This document shows positions 1-4,784 of a stretch of 6,168 bases of DNA, piece after piece. The notes below the pieces were generated by a model. The model did no database searches. It was not told the origin of the DNA and saw nothing but the letters and a program-made list of their open reading frames with translations. The DNA lies in NCBI GenBank assembly GCA_021821225.1, contig JAKACR010000170.1, forward strand, positions 1 through 6,168, given 5' to 3'. A program made the position numbers and the translations under genes. This DNA comes from Bacillota bacterium. GTDB lineage: Bacteria; Bacillota; Bacilli; Alicyclobacillales; SLC66. Positions within the stretch are counted from its first letter, which is position 1; every line of letters starts with the position of its first letter.

Positions 1-973
1 GGAACGGGTGCGCCTGGTCAACTCCGGCATGGAGGCGACGATGAGCGCCATCCGGGTGGCGCGCGGGTTCACGGGAAGAGCGAAGATCGTGAAGTTCACG
101 GGGTGTTACCACGGCAGTGTGGACAGCCTGTTGATCCGGGCGGGGTCCGGCGTGGCAACGCTCAGCCTGCCCGATTCTCCCGGGGTGCCGCAGGCTTTGG
201 CGGACCTGACGGTCGCCCTGCCGTACAACGACATTGAGGCGGTGCGGTCGCTGTTCGCGCGCTCCGGCGAGGAGATCGCGGCGGTGATCGTCGAACCGGT
301 CGCCGGCAACATGGGGCTTGTCCTGCCCGCCGGTGGATTTCTTGAAGCGTTGCGGGAATTGACGCGCGCGCATGGCGCGTTGCTCATTTTTGACGAGGTG
401 ATGACGGGGTTTCGCGTGAGTTTTGGCGGAGCCCAGGGCCTCTTTGGCATTCAACCGGATCTCACGACACTCGGAAAGGTGATCGGCGGCGGGCTTCCTG
501 TCGGGGCGTACGGCGGCAGGCGGGACATCATGGAGCGCGTGGCGCCGCTTGGGCCGATTTATCAGGCGGGGACCCTGTCCGGCAATCCGCTCGCCATGGC
601 CGCCGGGCTTGCGACGGTCCGCCTGCTCCAGGCGCCGGGCGTGTACGAGCGACTGGAAGCCGTGTCGCGAAGGTTGGCCGAAGGGATTGCGCAGGCCGGC
701 GAGCGCGCCGGAGTGCCCGTGCAAAGCGCGCATGTGGGGGCCATGTTCGGCGCTTTTTTCACCGAACACAAGGTGGTTGACTACGAATCGGCCGGGCGAT
801 CGGACGCCGCACTGTACGCCAGGTATTTCCACGCCATGCTGGAGCGGGGGATCTTCCTGGCGCCTTCTCATCTTGAGTCCGGTTTTGTGTCGACCGTTCA
901 CTCCGATCTGGATATCGACAGGACAGTGGAGGAGATGGAACGCGCACTGGAGGAAGCTGTCTCGCGCCGCTGA
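1..973 (+). CDS. hemL: Glutamate-1-semialdehyde 2,1-aminomutase, 5'-truncated by the window
   Basis: PLP-dependent class III aminotransferase-fold enzyme that converts glutamate-1-semialdehyde to 5-aminolevulinate in the C5 route to heme, in the cytoplasm. The reading frame enters at base 2 and ends at the TGA at 971-973; about 323 residues are visible of a family length near 430, so roughly the first quarter is missing. Recognisable family blocks are a VNSGxEATMSA segment, the GCYHG block, [21 protein letters not shown], and [17 protein letters not shown], whose lysine (codon 476-478) is the Schiff-base residue. [12 protein letters not shown] follows. The match to Bacillus HemL is strong along the whole length. 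Two departures stand out: the usual NSGTEA reads NSGMEA (Met codon 29-31) and the usual CYHGHGD reads CYHGSVD (codons 116-121). Both blocks are near the cofactor, so this could be a divergent or second copy. No clear intrinsic terminator follows the stop. Confidence 0.95.
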   Translation, partial: ERVRLVNSGMEATMSAIRVARGFTGRAKIVKFTGCYHGSVDSLLIRAGSGVATLSLPDSPGVPQALADLTVALPYNDIEAVRSLFARSGEEIAAVIVEPVAGNMGLVLPAGGFLEALRELTRAHGALLIFDEVMTGFRVSFGGAQGLFGIQPDLTTLGKVIGGGLPVGAYGGRRDIMERVAPLGPIYQAGTLSGNPLAMAAGLATVRLLQAPGVYERLEAVSRRLAEGIAQAGERAGVPVQSAHVGAMFGAFFTEHKVVDYESAGRSDAALYARYFHAMLERGIFLAPSHLESGFVSTVHSDLDIDRTVEEMERALEEAVSRR

Positions 974-1059
974 GCAGCCTGCTGTACGGACTTGATCCCA
1001 TGTCCCATTGGAGGGCGATGCAGCGATGCGGACAAACAGCAGCGGCCGAAAGTATTCCA

Positions 1060-1089
1060 TTGACGGATTTTCCTTCCCTATCTTATAAT
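1060..1089 (+). promoter_or_regulatory. Near-consensus housekeeping (sigma-A type) promoter
   Basis: A -35 hexamer TTGACG (1060-1065) and a perfect -10 TATAAT (1084-1089) are separated by 18 bp in a locally AT-rich stretch within otherwise GC-rich DNA. The predicted start of transcription is about 1095-1097. This is exactly the outer base of the inverted-repeat structure that follows, so the transcript would begin with the 5' arm of that stem. It is the best promoter in the region for the riboswitch leader and the kinase/regulator pair, about 545 nt upstream of the kinase start. It could instead drive only a separate small RNA. Confidence 0.75.
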
Positions 1090-1094
1090 CATTT

Positions 1095-1252
1095 AAGAGC
1101 CTGTTCAAAAAGAGGGCAGGTAAGACCCACGCAGTGCAAGAAAGCAGCCAGAAATGCGGACCGAGCGTACGTTTTCGGGTACGTGAGGGGGCATTTCTGG
1201 CGATGACGCGGCAATGCGCCGGGGAGTTCTGCCCCTTTTTGAACAACCTCTT
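1095..1252 (+). repeat. Large nested inverted-repeat element (structured leader, small RNA or MITE-like repeat)
   Basis: The outer arms are 1095-1119 and 1229-1252. They pair as AAGAG/CTCTT, then a 2-nt mismatch, then TGTTCAAAAAG/CTTTTTGAACA, a one-base bulge, and GGGCAG/CTGCCC. Inside is a large internal loop of 27 nt on each side. Then comes a perfect 11-bp stem GCCAGAAATGC (1147-1157) / GCATTTCTGGC (1191-1201), capped by CGTAC (1166-1170) / GTACG (1179-1183). Both strands read CTGCCC followed by a T-rich run at the end of the outer stem, so it resembles a bidirectional terminator. The overall shape, a long closing stem with a big symmetric bubble and an apical stem, is also reminiscent of 6S-like RNA, but I recognise no conserved 6S sequence. 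A non-autonomous mobile repeat is equally possible; no transposase is present. Short reading frames crossing it look like chance frames. Confidence 0.6.
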
Positions 1253-1291
1253 TCAGATGTATGGCACTGTATGCGGCGTATTTCGCGCATC

Positions 1292-1446
1292 CGGTATTCG
1301 ATCAGGGCAAACCCCGGGCAACCGGGGGACGCAAAGCCATGGGTCCTCAGAGATGGGATCAAGTGCGACACGTTCCTGCAGAGCGGGTCGAATCCCATTC
1401 CCTCAAGCGGTCGTTGACCGCCGGGATCGCCAGGCTGCCGAGGCCG
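1292..1446 (+). promoter_or_regulatory. c-di-GMP-I (GEMM-I) riboswitch aptamer with an enlarged P3 arm
   Basis: This is a cis-acting RNA domain expected to bind cyclic di-GMP. P1 is formed by CGGTATTCG (1292-1300) and CGAGGCCG (1439-1446), 8 pairs with one bulged A. The conserved core follows: AGGGCAAACC (1304-1313), a 6-bp P2 stem CCCCGG/CCGGGG closed by a GCAA (GNRA-type) tetraloop at 1318-1321, then GGGACGCAAAGCC (1326-1338). The 3' core reads GCCAGGCTGCCGA (1429-1441). The tetraloop is the one known in this family to dock onto P3. P3 starts as GGTCC (1342-1346) with GGATC (1424-1428) but carries an insertion of about 75 nt holding two extra hairpins. A terminator about 95 nt downstream (1541-1575) gives the expression platform. 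It lies in the leader of the histidine kinase gene. The core match is strong from memory of the family; I could not run a covariance model. Confidence 0.82.
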
Positions 1447-1540
1447 AGACAGCGGTGGACCACCCGTCTCACACATTCCAGGGCGCAGGGTTGGTATGCG
1501 CCGTTGGCGGTTGCGGAGATGCCGTGGTTTGCCGGTCGTG

Positions 1541-1575
1541 AACACCCCCTCGGAAGCGTGGCGGGGTGTTTTTTT
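1541..1575 (+). terminator. Intrinsic terminator in the kinase leader (riboswitch expression platform)
   Basis: The 8-bp stem AACACCCC (1541-1548) / GGGGTGTT (1563-1570) with a 14-nt loop runs straight into a 7-T tract (1569-1575). It sits after the c-di-GMP aptamer and before the kinase start codon, so it can only attenuate the downstream genes. CCTCGG at 1548-1553, at the loop edge, is complementary to CCGAGG at 1438-1443, which overlaps the 3' strand of aptamer P1. Disrupting P1 could therefore favour an alternative pairing. This suggests an OFF switch, with ligand stabilising P1 and allowing termination, but the overlap with the terminator stem is only one base pair, so the direction of control is uncertain. 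Confidence 0.85.
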
Positions 1576-1641
1576 GCGTGGGGGAAAAGGCCACCGGCGC
1601 GCTCTCGGTTGAATGAAAATACGCTGGACCATGCGGGAGAC

Positions 1642-2334
1642 ATGCGGTCACGGGGGGCGGGGCGGATGGATGCGGATCTGGCCATCGAGATCATTGAGGA
1701 AGAACGGCGGCGCCTGGCGCGCGACATCCACGATGGGCCGGCGCAACTGCTCACGAATCTGACCATGCGCCTGGAGGTCGTGAAGGAGATGATCAGGCGC
1801 AATCCGCAGTCGGCCCTGCCGGAAATTCAGCGCGTACAGGATCTGATGCGCGCGTCGGTCGGAGAGATCAGGCGGATGATCTACGATCTGCGGCCGGTCG
1901 AGATGGCCGAGGGCGGCTTGAACGAAGCGCTGCGGACGTACGCCGAACGGTGCCAGTACCTGCTGCGCGTGCCCATTTACGTCACCCTGTGTGCGGAACT
2001 TCCTGCTTTGCCGGATGCGCTCTCCATCGGGGTGTTTCGCGTTGTCCAGGAGTGCGTGACCAACAGCCTCAAGCATGCGCGCGCGGAGCGGATCGATGTG
2101 GAACTGTGCGCGCGCGAGGGAGAATTGACGGTCATCGTGCGGGATGACGGCGTGGGTTTCGAACCGGACGCGGGTGTGCGGCGCGGCGGGAGTTTCGGCC
2201 TGCTGGGGATGCGGGAACGCGCGCGGATGATCGGGGCAAAGATCGATGTGGACTCGAAGCCCGGACAGGGGACGGCGGTGACGCTGCGCATTGCAGTCGG
2301 TGCGGCGGCGACGGGCGGCAAGACGGGGTCATGA
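1642..2334 (+). CDS. DegS-like sensor histidine kinase without a sensor domain
   Basis: A cytosolic two-component histidine kinase, 230 residues from ATG 1642, that should autophosphorylate and pass phosphate to the response regulator encoded next. Residues about 19-85 are a HisKA_3 dimerisation/phosphoacceptor domain with the motif ARDIHDGPAQLL (phosphorylated His30) and the IYDLRP signature at 80-85. Residues about 125-218 are the ATPase domain: N-box with Asn141, DDGVGF (168-173), GLLGMRER (186-193) and GQGT (208-211). There is no transmembrane helix and almost nothing before the H-box, whereas B. subtilis DegS has a long N-terminal sensing region, so this is close to a minimal catalytic kinase. 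Start choice is uncertain: ATG 1642 has GGGAG only 2 nt upstream, and the in-frame ATG 1666 (222 residues) follows a G-rich tract. The frame stays open upstream to 1261, but a start before the 1541-1575 terminator would put the riboswitch inside the gene, so I reject it. Expression is probably set by that riboswitch. Confidence 0.9.
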   Translation: MRSRGAGRMDADLAIEIIEEERRRLARDIHDGPAQLLTNLTMRLEVVKEMIRRNPQSALPEIQRVQDLMRASVGEIRRMIYDLRPVEMAEGGLNEALRTYAERCQYLLRVPIYVTLCAELPALPDALSIGVFRVVQECVTNSLKHARAERIDVELCAREGELTVIVRDDGVGFEPDAGVRRGGSFGLLGMRERARMIGAKIDVDSKPGQGTAVTLRIAVGAAATGGKTGS

Positions 2335-2412
2335 CGGCCATGCCGGCTGGAATGTCCGCTTTGCGGATATGCAGCGTCGGCGGCGTCACACAGATAGAGG
2401 AGGCTGTATCGG

Positions 2413-3162
2413 ATGGGAACGCGCGCAAGACTGTTCCTGGCGGACGATCAATCGCTTTTTTTAAGCGGACTGGAGGCGTTGCTTTCGACATTCGGGGAGT
2501 ATGAGATCGCGGGCAAGGCGCGGACGGGGTCGGATGTGCTGGCGATTGTCCCCGGATTGGCGCTGGACGCGATCCTGCTTGATATCGGGCTGCCCGACCG
2601 TTCCGGCGTCGATGTGGCGGGCGAGTTGCGCGCCATGGGAGTGACGGCGCCCATCCTGATCGTCAGCAATTACGATTCGAGGCACTGTGTGGTAACGGCG
2701 GTCAAGGCGCATGTGCAGGGCTATCTGCTGAAAGACGCGGACGCCGAAACGCTGCGCCGCGCCATCGCCGCCATTCTTGCCGGCAAACGGTTCATCGACG
2801 ACCGCTTGCTCGGATTTCTGCTGGACGAGCTGCAGGGTGTCGATGAAGACGCCCCGAGCGGGACATCTGTCGCGGGATCCTTCGCGGCGGAGCATGCGGG
2901 TGGAGCGTACGGGCTGACGCCGCGTGAACTGGACGTGTTGCGCCTGATGGCGACCGGGCTGTCCAACAACGAAATTGCGCGGGCGCTCTACCTGTCGCCC
3001 AAGACGGCACGCAATCATACGACCAATATCTTTCAAAAAATGGGTGTTTCGGACCGGACGAAAGCGGTCGTGATCGCATTGGCGCAAAATATGGTACAGA
3101 CGGACGGGGCGGGCCTGCGGCCGGTGGGTGGGAGTCCCGGCCGCTTCATGAAACTGTCCTGA
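2413..3162 (+). CDS. NarL/LuxR-family response regulator, likely activator of the adjacent Tad pilus genes
   Basis: DNA-binding response regulator of 249 residues. The N-terminal receiver (about 5-122) has the acidic pair Asp11-Asp12, phosphoacceptor Asp57 in LLDIGLPDRSG, Ser85 in the switch position and Lys107 in GYLLKD, all the residues needed for phosphorylation. A linker of about 45 residues leads to a LuxR-type helix-turn-helix (about 169-228: LTPRELDVLRLMATGLSNNE, then IARALYLSPKTARNHTTNIF). The start is supported by a strong ribosome binding site AGAGGAGG (2396-2403), 9 nt before the ATG. It lies 78 bp after the kinase stop with no terminator between them, so the two are probably cotranscribed and form a cognate pair. 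Three dyad sites begin 2 bp after its stop codon, ahead of the pilin gene, and are the obvious candidate targets. The family assignment is firm; the target is inference. Confidence 0.95.
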   Translation: MGTRARLFLADDQSLFLSGLEALLSTFGEYEIAGKARTGSDVLAIVPGLALDAILLDIGLPDRSGVDVAGELRAMGVTAPILIVSNYDSRHCVVTAVKAHVQGYLLKDADAETLRRAIAAILAGKRFIDDRLLGFLLDELQGVDEDAPSGTSVAGSFAAEHAGGAYGLTPRELDVLRLMATGLSNNEIARALYLSPKTARNHTTNIFQKMGVSDRTKAVVIALAQNMVQTDGAGLRPVGGSPGRFMKLS

Positions 3163-3163
3163 T

Positions 3164-3243
3164 GGGATAACCGTCCCGATGAGATGCAGGACGATGGGAC
3201 TATTGTCCTGGGGAGGCGTCCGCGAAGTTGGGACTGGCGTCTC
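3164..3243 (+). promoter_or_regulatory. Cluster of three operator-like dyads, GGGAY-N4-GTCYY
   Basis: Three 14-bp imperfect palindromes with a 4-bp centre: GGGAT-AACC-GTCCC (3164-3177), GGGAC-TATT-GTCCT (3196-3209) and GGGAC-TGGC-GTCTC (3230-3243). Centres are 32 and 34 bp apart, about three helical turns, so they lie on roughly the same DNA face. The first two are also preceded by GAT. NarL/LuxR-type regulators commonly bind such inverted repeats as dimers. The cluster lies between the response regulator gene and the pilin gene. The second dyad could also fold as an RNA hairpin (3189-3209), so an RNA role is an alternative. Confidence 0.55.
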
Positions 3244-3266
3244 TGCCGCGCTCTGCACGCATGACT

Positions 3267-3272
3267 TATGCT
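3267..3272 (+). promoter_or_regulatory. Candidate -10 element of an activator-dependent pilin promoter
   Basis: TATGCT matches TATAAT in four of six positions, and no recognisable -35 hexamer lies at the proper distance. The predicted start near 3279 would put the third GGGAC dyad centre at about -42, the classical position for an activator touching RNA polymerase at a weak -35. The other two dyads would be near -76 and -108. The resulting untranslated leader of about 80 nt is very GC-rich and contains the 12-bp palindrome GGCGCCGGCGCC (3294-3305). It is supported mainly by geometry. Confidence 0.35.
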
Positions 3273-3358
3273 GTTGCCAACGCGATGGCGCAAGGCGCCG
3301 GCGCCCCCTTCGCAGGAGATGTGGCGGGCGGGGTGCGAGGGAAAGGGTGGCGAGGCGG

Positions 3359-3604
3359 ATGGGCCGCATATATGAATGGTGCGTAACATCGTATATTCGA
3401 CTGGCGGAAGTGGGACAGAAGCTGCGCCGGCTTGGCCGGGACGAGGAAGGCCAGGGGCTGGTGGAGTACGGGCTGATCATCGCCTTGGTGGCTCTTGTTG
3501 TAATTGGAGCGGTTTTACTGTTGGGTAAAGAGTTAAATAATATTTTTGGAACAATAACTACAGGAATTCAAAATAATGGAGGAAGCACGACCAGTGGCGG
3601 TTGA
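3359..3604 (+). CDS. flp: Flp/Fap-type major pilin (Tad pilus subunit)
   Basis: Type IVb prepilin of 81 residues from ATG 3359, expected to be cleaved by the prepilin peptidase encoded next and polymerised into the Tad pilus on the cell surface. A positively charged leader of 31 residues ends in EEG. The processing site is Gly31/Gln32, followed by QGLVEYGLIIALVALVVIGA, which has the Flp signature Glu at +5 and Tyr at +6 and then a hydrophobic helix. The mature pilin would be 50 residues with a glycine/serine/threonine-rich tail (NNGGSTTSGG). The leader is rather long for the family, so a later start cannot be excluded; upstream G-rich runs (3338-3355) could serve for ribosome binding. The second half of the gene is unusually AT-rich for the region: 29 G+C in the 90 bases 3501-3590. 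Leader-peptide and helix motifs make the identity secure. Confidence 0.93.
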   Translation: MGRIYEWCVTSYIRLAEVGQKLRRLGRDEEGQGLVEYGLIIALVALVVIGAVLLLGKELNNIFGTITTGIQNNGGSTTSGG

Positions 3605-3617
3605 CAGGCGCGCTGTG

Positions 3618-3651
3618 CGGCCGGAGGCGAGCCGACGCTCATCTCCGGCCG
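3618..3651 (+). terminator. Strong hairpin after the pilin gene, possible partial terminator or mRNA stabiliser
   Basis: A perfect 9-bp stem CGGCCGGAG (3618-3626) / CTCCGGCCG (3643-3651) with a 16-nt loop begins 13 bp after the pilin stop. Only three Ts follow, so it is a weak intrinsic terminator at best. In pilus operons such a structure often leaves the pilin message more abundant than the assembly genes, by attenuation or by protecting the 3' end. Which applies here cannot be told from sequence. The remaining bases up to 3721 hold nothing else that I recognise. Confidence 0.5.
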
Positions 3652-3707
3652 TTTGCATATCTGAGTTTGTGTGATATGGGAAATATTGTGCGGCCGCTCT
3701 GCGCTGC

Positions 3708-3715
3708 GGGAGGTG
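3708..3715 (+). promoter_or_regulatory. Ribosome binding site that fixes the GTG start of the prepilin peptidase
   Basis: GGGAGGTG lies 6 nt before GTG 3722 and is the only good Shine-Dalgarno match near the 5' end of this frame. An upstream in-frame GTG at 3671 has no comparable site and would add 17 residues of non-family sequence. Confidence 0.7.
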
Positions 3716-3721
3716 TGCGCG

Positions 3722-4387
3722 GTGGACCTGAACTGGGCCGTTGCGCTGTGTTGCGCGACTGGCGCCGTGGTGTCCGATATCCAGGAACGGAAAATCTCCA
3801 ATCGTTGGCTGGCTGTGTGCGCCGTGGCGGCGTTCACCGTCCAGGCGGCACAGGGTGCGTACCTGTCGGCCGCGATTGGCGGCCTGGTCGGCGGTCTGGC
3901 TCTGACCGTGCCTTTTTGGCTGGGCGGCATCGGCGCGGGAGATGTCAAGCTGCTGGCCGTGGTGGGGATGGTCCTTGGCTTTCCCGGCATTGTGGCGGTC
4001 CTGCTGTGCACGGCGGTCGCAGGCGGGGTACTGGCCGTGCTCGTGCGCTACGATGTCGGCCGGGCGCGGCAGTGGCTCGGCACGCCGTGGCGCGTCACCC
4101 TTCGGCGCGCCGCGCACTGTTCCGGGCGAGGAATGTACGCTGCGGCGGCGCAACCTGTCGGACCGCCCGCCGCAGTGCCGGTTGACGCAGCACAGGCTGC
4201 CACAGCGCTGTCTGACGCAGTTCCGCCCGCCACGGCGCTGTCTGCCATCGTGCCGGCTGACGCAGCGCCAGCTGCCGCGCGGCCCGTCTGCGCATCTGCG
4301 GTCGCGCCTGTGTCGCTGCCTTACGCGTTGGCTGTCTGGCTCGGCCTTGGCGGTGTGTTCGCACTGCGCCTGGCGGTGGGAGCGTGA
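3722..4387 (+). CDS. tadV: Prepilin peptidase, A24 family (TadV/CpaA-like), with a repeat-rich insertion
   Basis: Membrane aspartic protease that removes the leader peptides of Flp pilin and TadE-type pseudopilins. It has 221 residues from GTG 3722. The two catalytic aspartates are visible: Asp19 in SDIQERKISNR and Asp74 in GIGAGDVKLLAVVG. Hydrophobic segments lie at about 6-18, 30-45, 50-68, 76-82 and 84-108. TadV/CpaA proteins are usually about 150-170 residues. Here an alanine/proline-rich low-complexity stretch (about 140-196), built from degenerate repeats, sits before the last helix SLPYALAVWLGLGG, whose PYA motif belongs to the family C-terminus. The insertion is probably a cytoplasmic or surface loop of unknown role. 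The stop overlaps the next start (GTGA at 4384-4387), so translation is likely coupled. Confidence 0.9.
   Translation: MDLNWAVALCCATGAVVSDIQERKISNRWLAVCAVAAFTVQAAQGAYLSAAIGGLVGGLALTVPFWLGGIGAGDVKLLAVVGMVLGFPGIVAVLLCTAVAGGVLAVLVRYDVGRARQWLGTPWRVTLRRAAHCSGRGMYAAAAQPVGPPAAVPVDAAQAATALSDAVPPATALSAIVPADAAPAAARPVCASAVAPVSLPYALAVWLGLGGVFALRLAVGA
4172..4276 (+). repeat. Degenerate direct repeats inside the prepilin peptidase gene
   Basis: Two 16-bp copies of GCCACRGCGCTGTCTG lie 30 bp apart (4199-4214 and 4229-4244). They are flanked by two copies of GTGCCGGYTGACGCAGC 75 bp apart (4175-4191 and 4250-4266). They encode the alanine/proline-rich blocks AATALSDAVPP, ATALSAIVP and VPxDAA. The pattern suggests growth of this loop by local duplication. 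Copies have diverged at single bases, but the reading frame is kept. Confidence 0.7.
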
Positions 4388-4779
4388 AACGGCTCGCGCG
4401 CCTGGGCGGTACGGACGGCCAGGCGCTGGTGGAGTTTGCGCTGGTTCTGCCTTTGCTGTTGCTGGTCTTATTTGGTGTCATCGAGTTCGGCATGCTGTTT
4501 TTTACGACGCTCACGCTCAATGAGGCGGCGCGCGACGCCGCGCGCTATGCGAGTGTCGGCGCGAGCGACGCCCAGATCGTGCAGGTGGTGCAGCAGGATT
4601 GCGCCACCCTGGACACCGCGGAACTGACGGTCCTGGTCAGTCCGCCCGCCGGGTCCCAGGTGACCGGCGATCCTGTGACCGTGACGGTGGAGTACCCCGT
4701 CACGCTTTTTCCGTCGATTTCCGGGCTTCCCAGCGGAACGCTCCTGCTCAAAGCCCGGATCACGATGCGCATGGAGTGA
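4384..4779 (+). CDS. tadE: TadE-like pseudopilin of the Tad pilus
   Basis: Minor pilin-like membrane protein of 131 residues from GTG 4384, needed in Tad systems for pilus assembly. It has a short basic N-terminus, then TDG/QALVEFALVLPLLLLVLFGV, giving a type IVb-style processing site after Gly12, Glu at +5 (Glu17), Phe at +6, and a hydrophobic helix to about residue 42. NEAARDAARYAS (about 46-57) is the typical TadE helix continuation. The rest is a small beta-rich periplasmic or extracellular domain (TVLVSPPAGSQVTGDPVTVT). It overlaps the peptidase stop by 4 bp, and tadG follows 5 bp after its own stop, indicating one operon. It should be a substrate of the peptidase encoded upstream. Confidence 0.92.
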   Translation: MKRLARLGGTDGQALVEFALVLPLLLLVLFGVIEFGMLFFTTLTLNEAARDAARYASVGASDAQIVQVVQQDCATLDTAELTVLVSPPAGSQVTGDPVTVTVEYPVTLFPSISGLPSGTLLLKARITMRME

Positions 4780-4784
4780 GAAGA

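Noticed and set aside
1000..1206. 68-codon open frame starting near the end of hemL
   Set aside because: It spans a near-perfect promoter and one arm of the inverted repeat, and its product has no recognisable features.
1292..1446. c-di-AMP (ydaO-type) riboswitch as an alternative identity for the leader RNA
   Set aside because: Some G-rich and AGACAGC-like stretches are suggestive, but the GGGCAAACC / GNRA loop / GGGACGCAAAGCC core, the GCCAGGCTGCCGA end and the matching P1 fit c-di-GMP-I much better.
1261..1641. Upstream extension of the kinase frame, adding about 127 residues
   Set aside because: The extension runs through the riboswitch aptamer and the terminator, encodes low-quality sequence and has no Shine-Dalgarno site; the kinase domain begins after 1642.
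2331..2504. 57-codon frame overlapping the kinase stop (ATGA) and the start of the regulator
   Set aside because: No ribosome binding site of its own stands out and most of it is the regulator gene in another frame; the 78-bp gap itself shows nothing else.
2461..3480. Long antisense open frame of 339 codons over the response regulator
   Set aside because: It lies opposite a clearly recognisable regulator, has no familiar motif and is the kind of shadow frame expected in GC-rich DNA.
3671..3721. Earlier GTG start for the prepilin peptidase
   Set aside because: No good ribosome binding site, and the added residues do not resemble the family N-terminus; GTG 3722 has GGGAGGTG at the proper distance.
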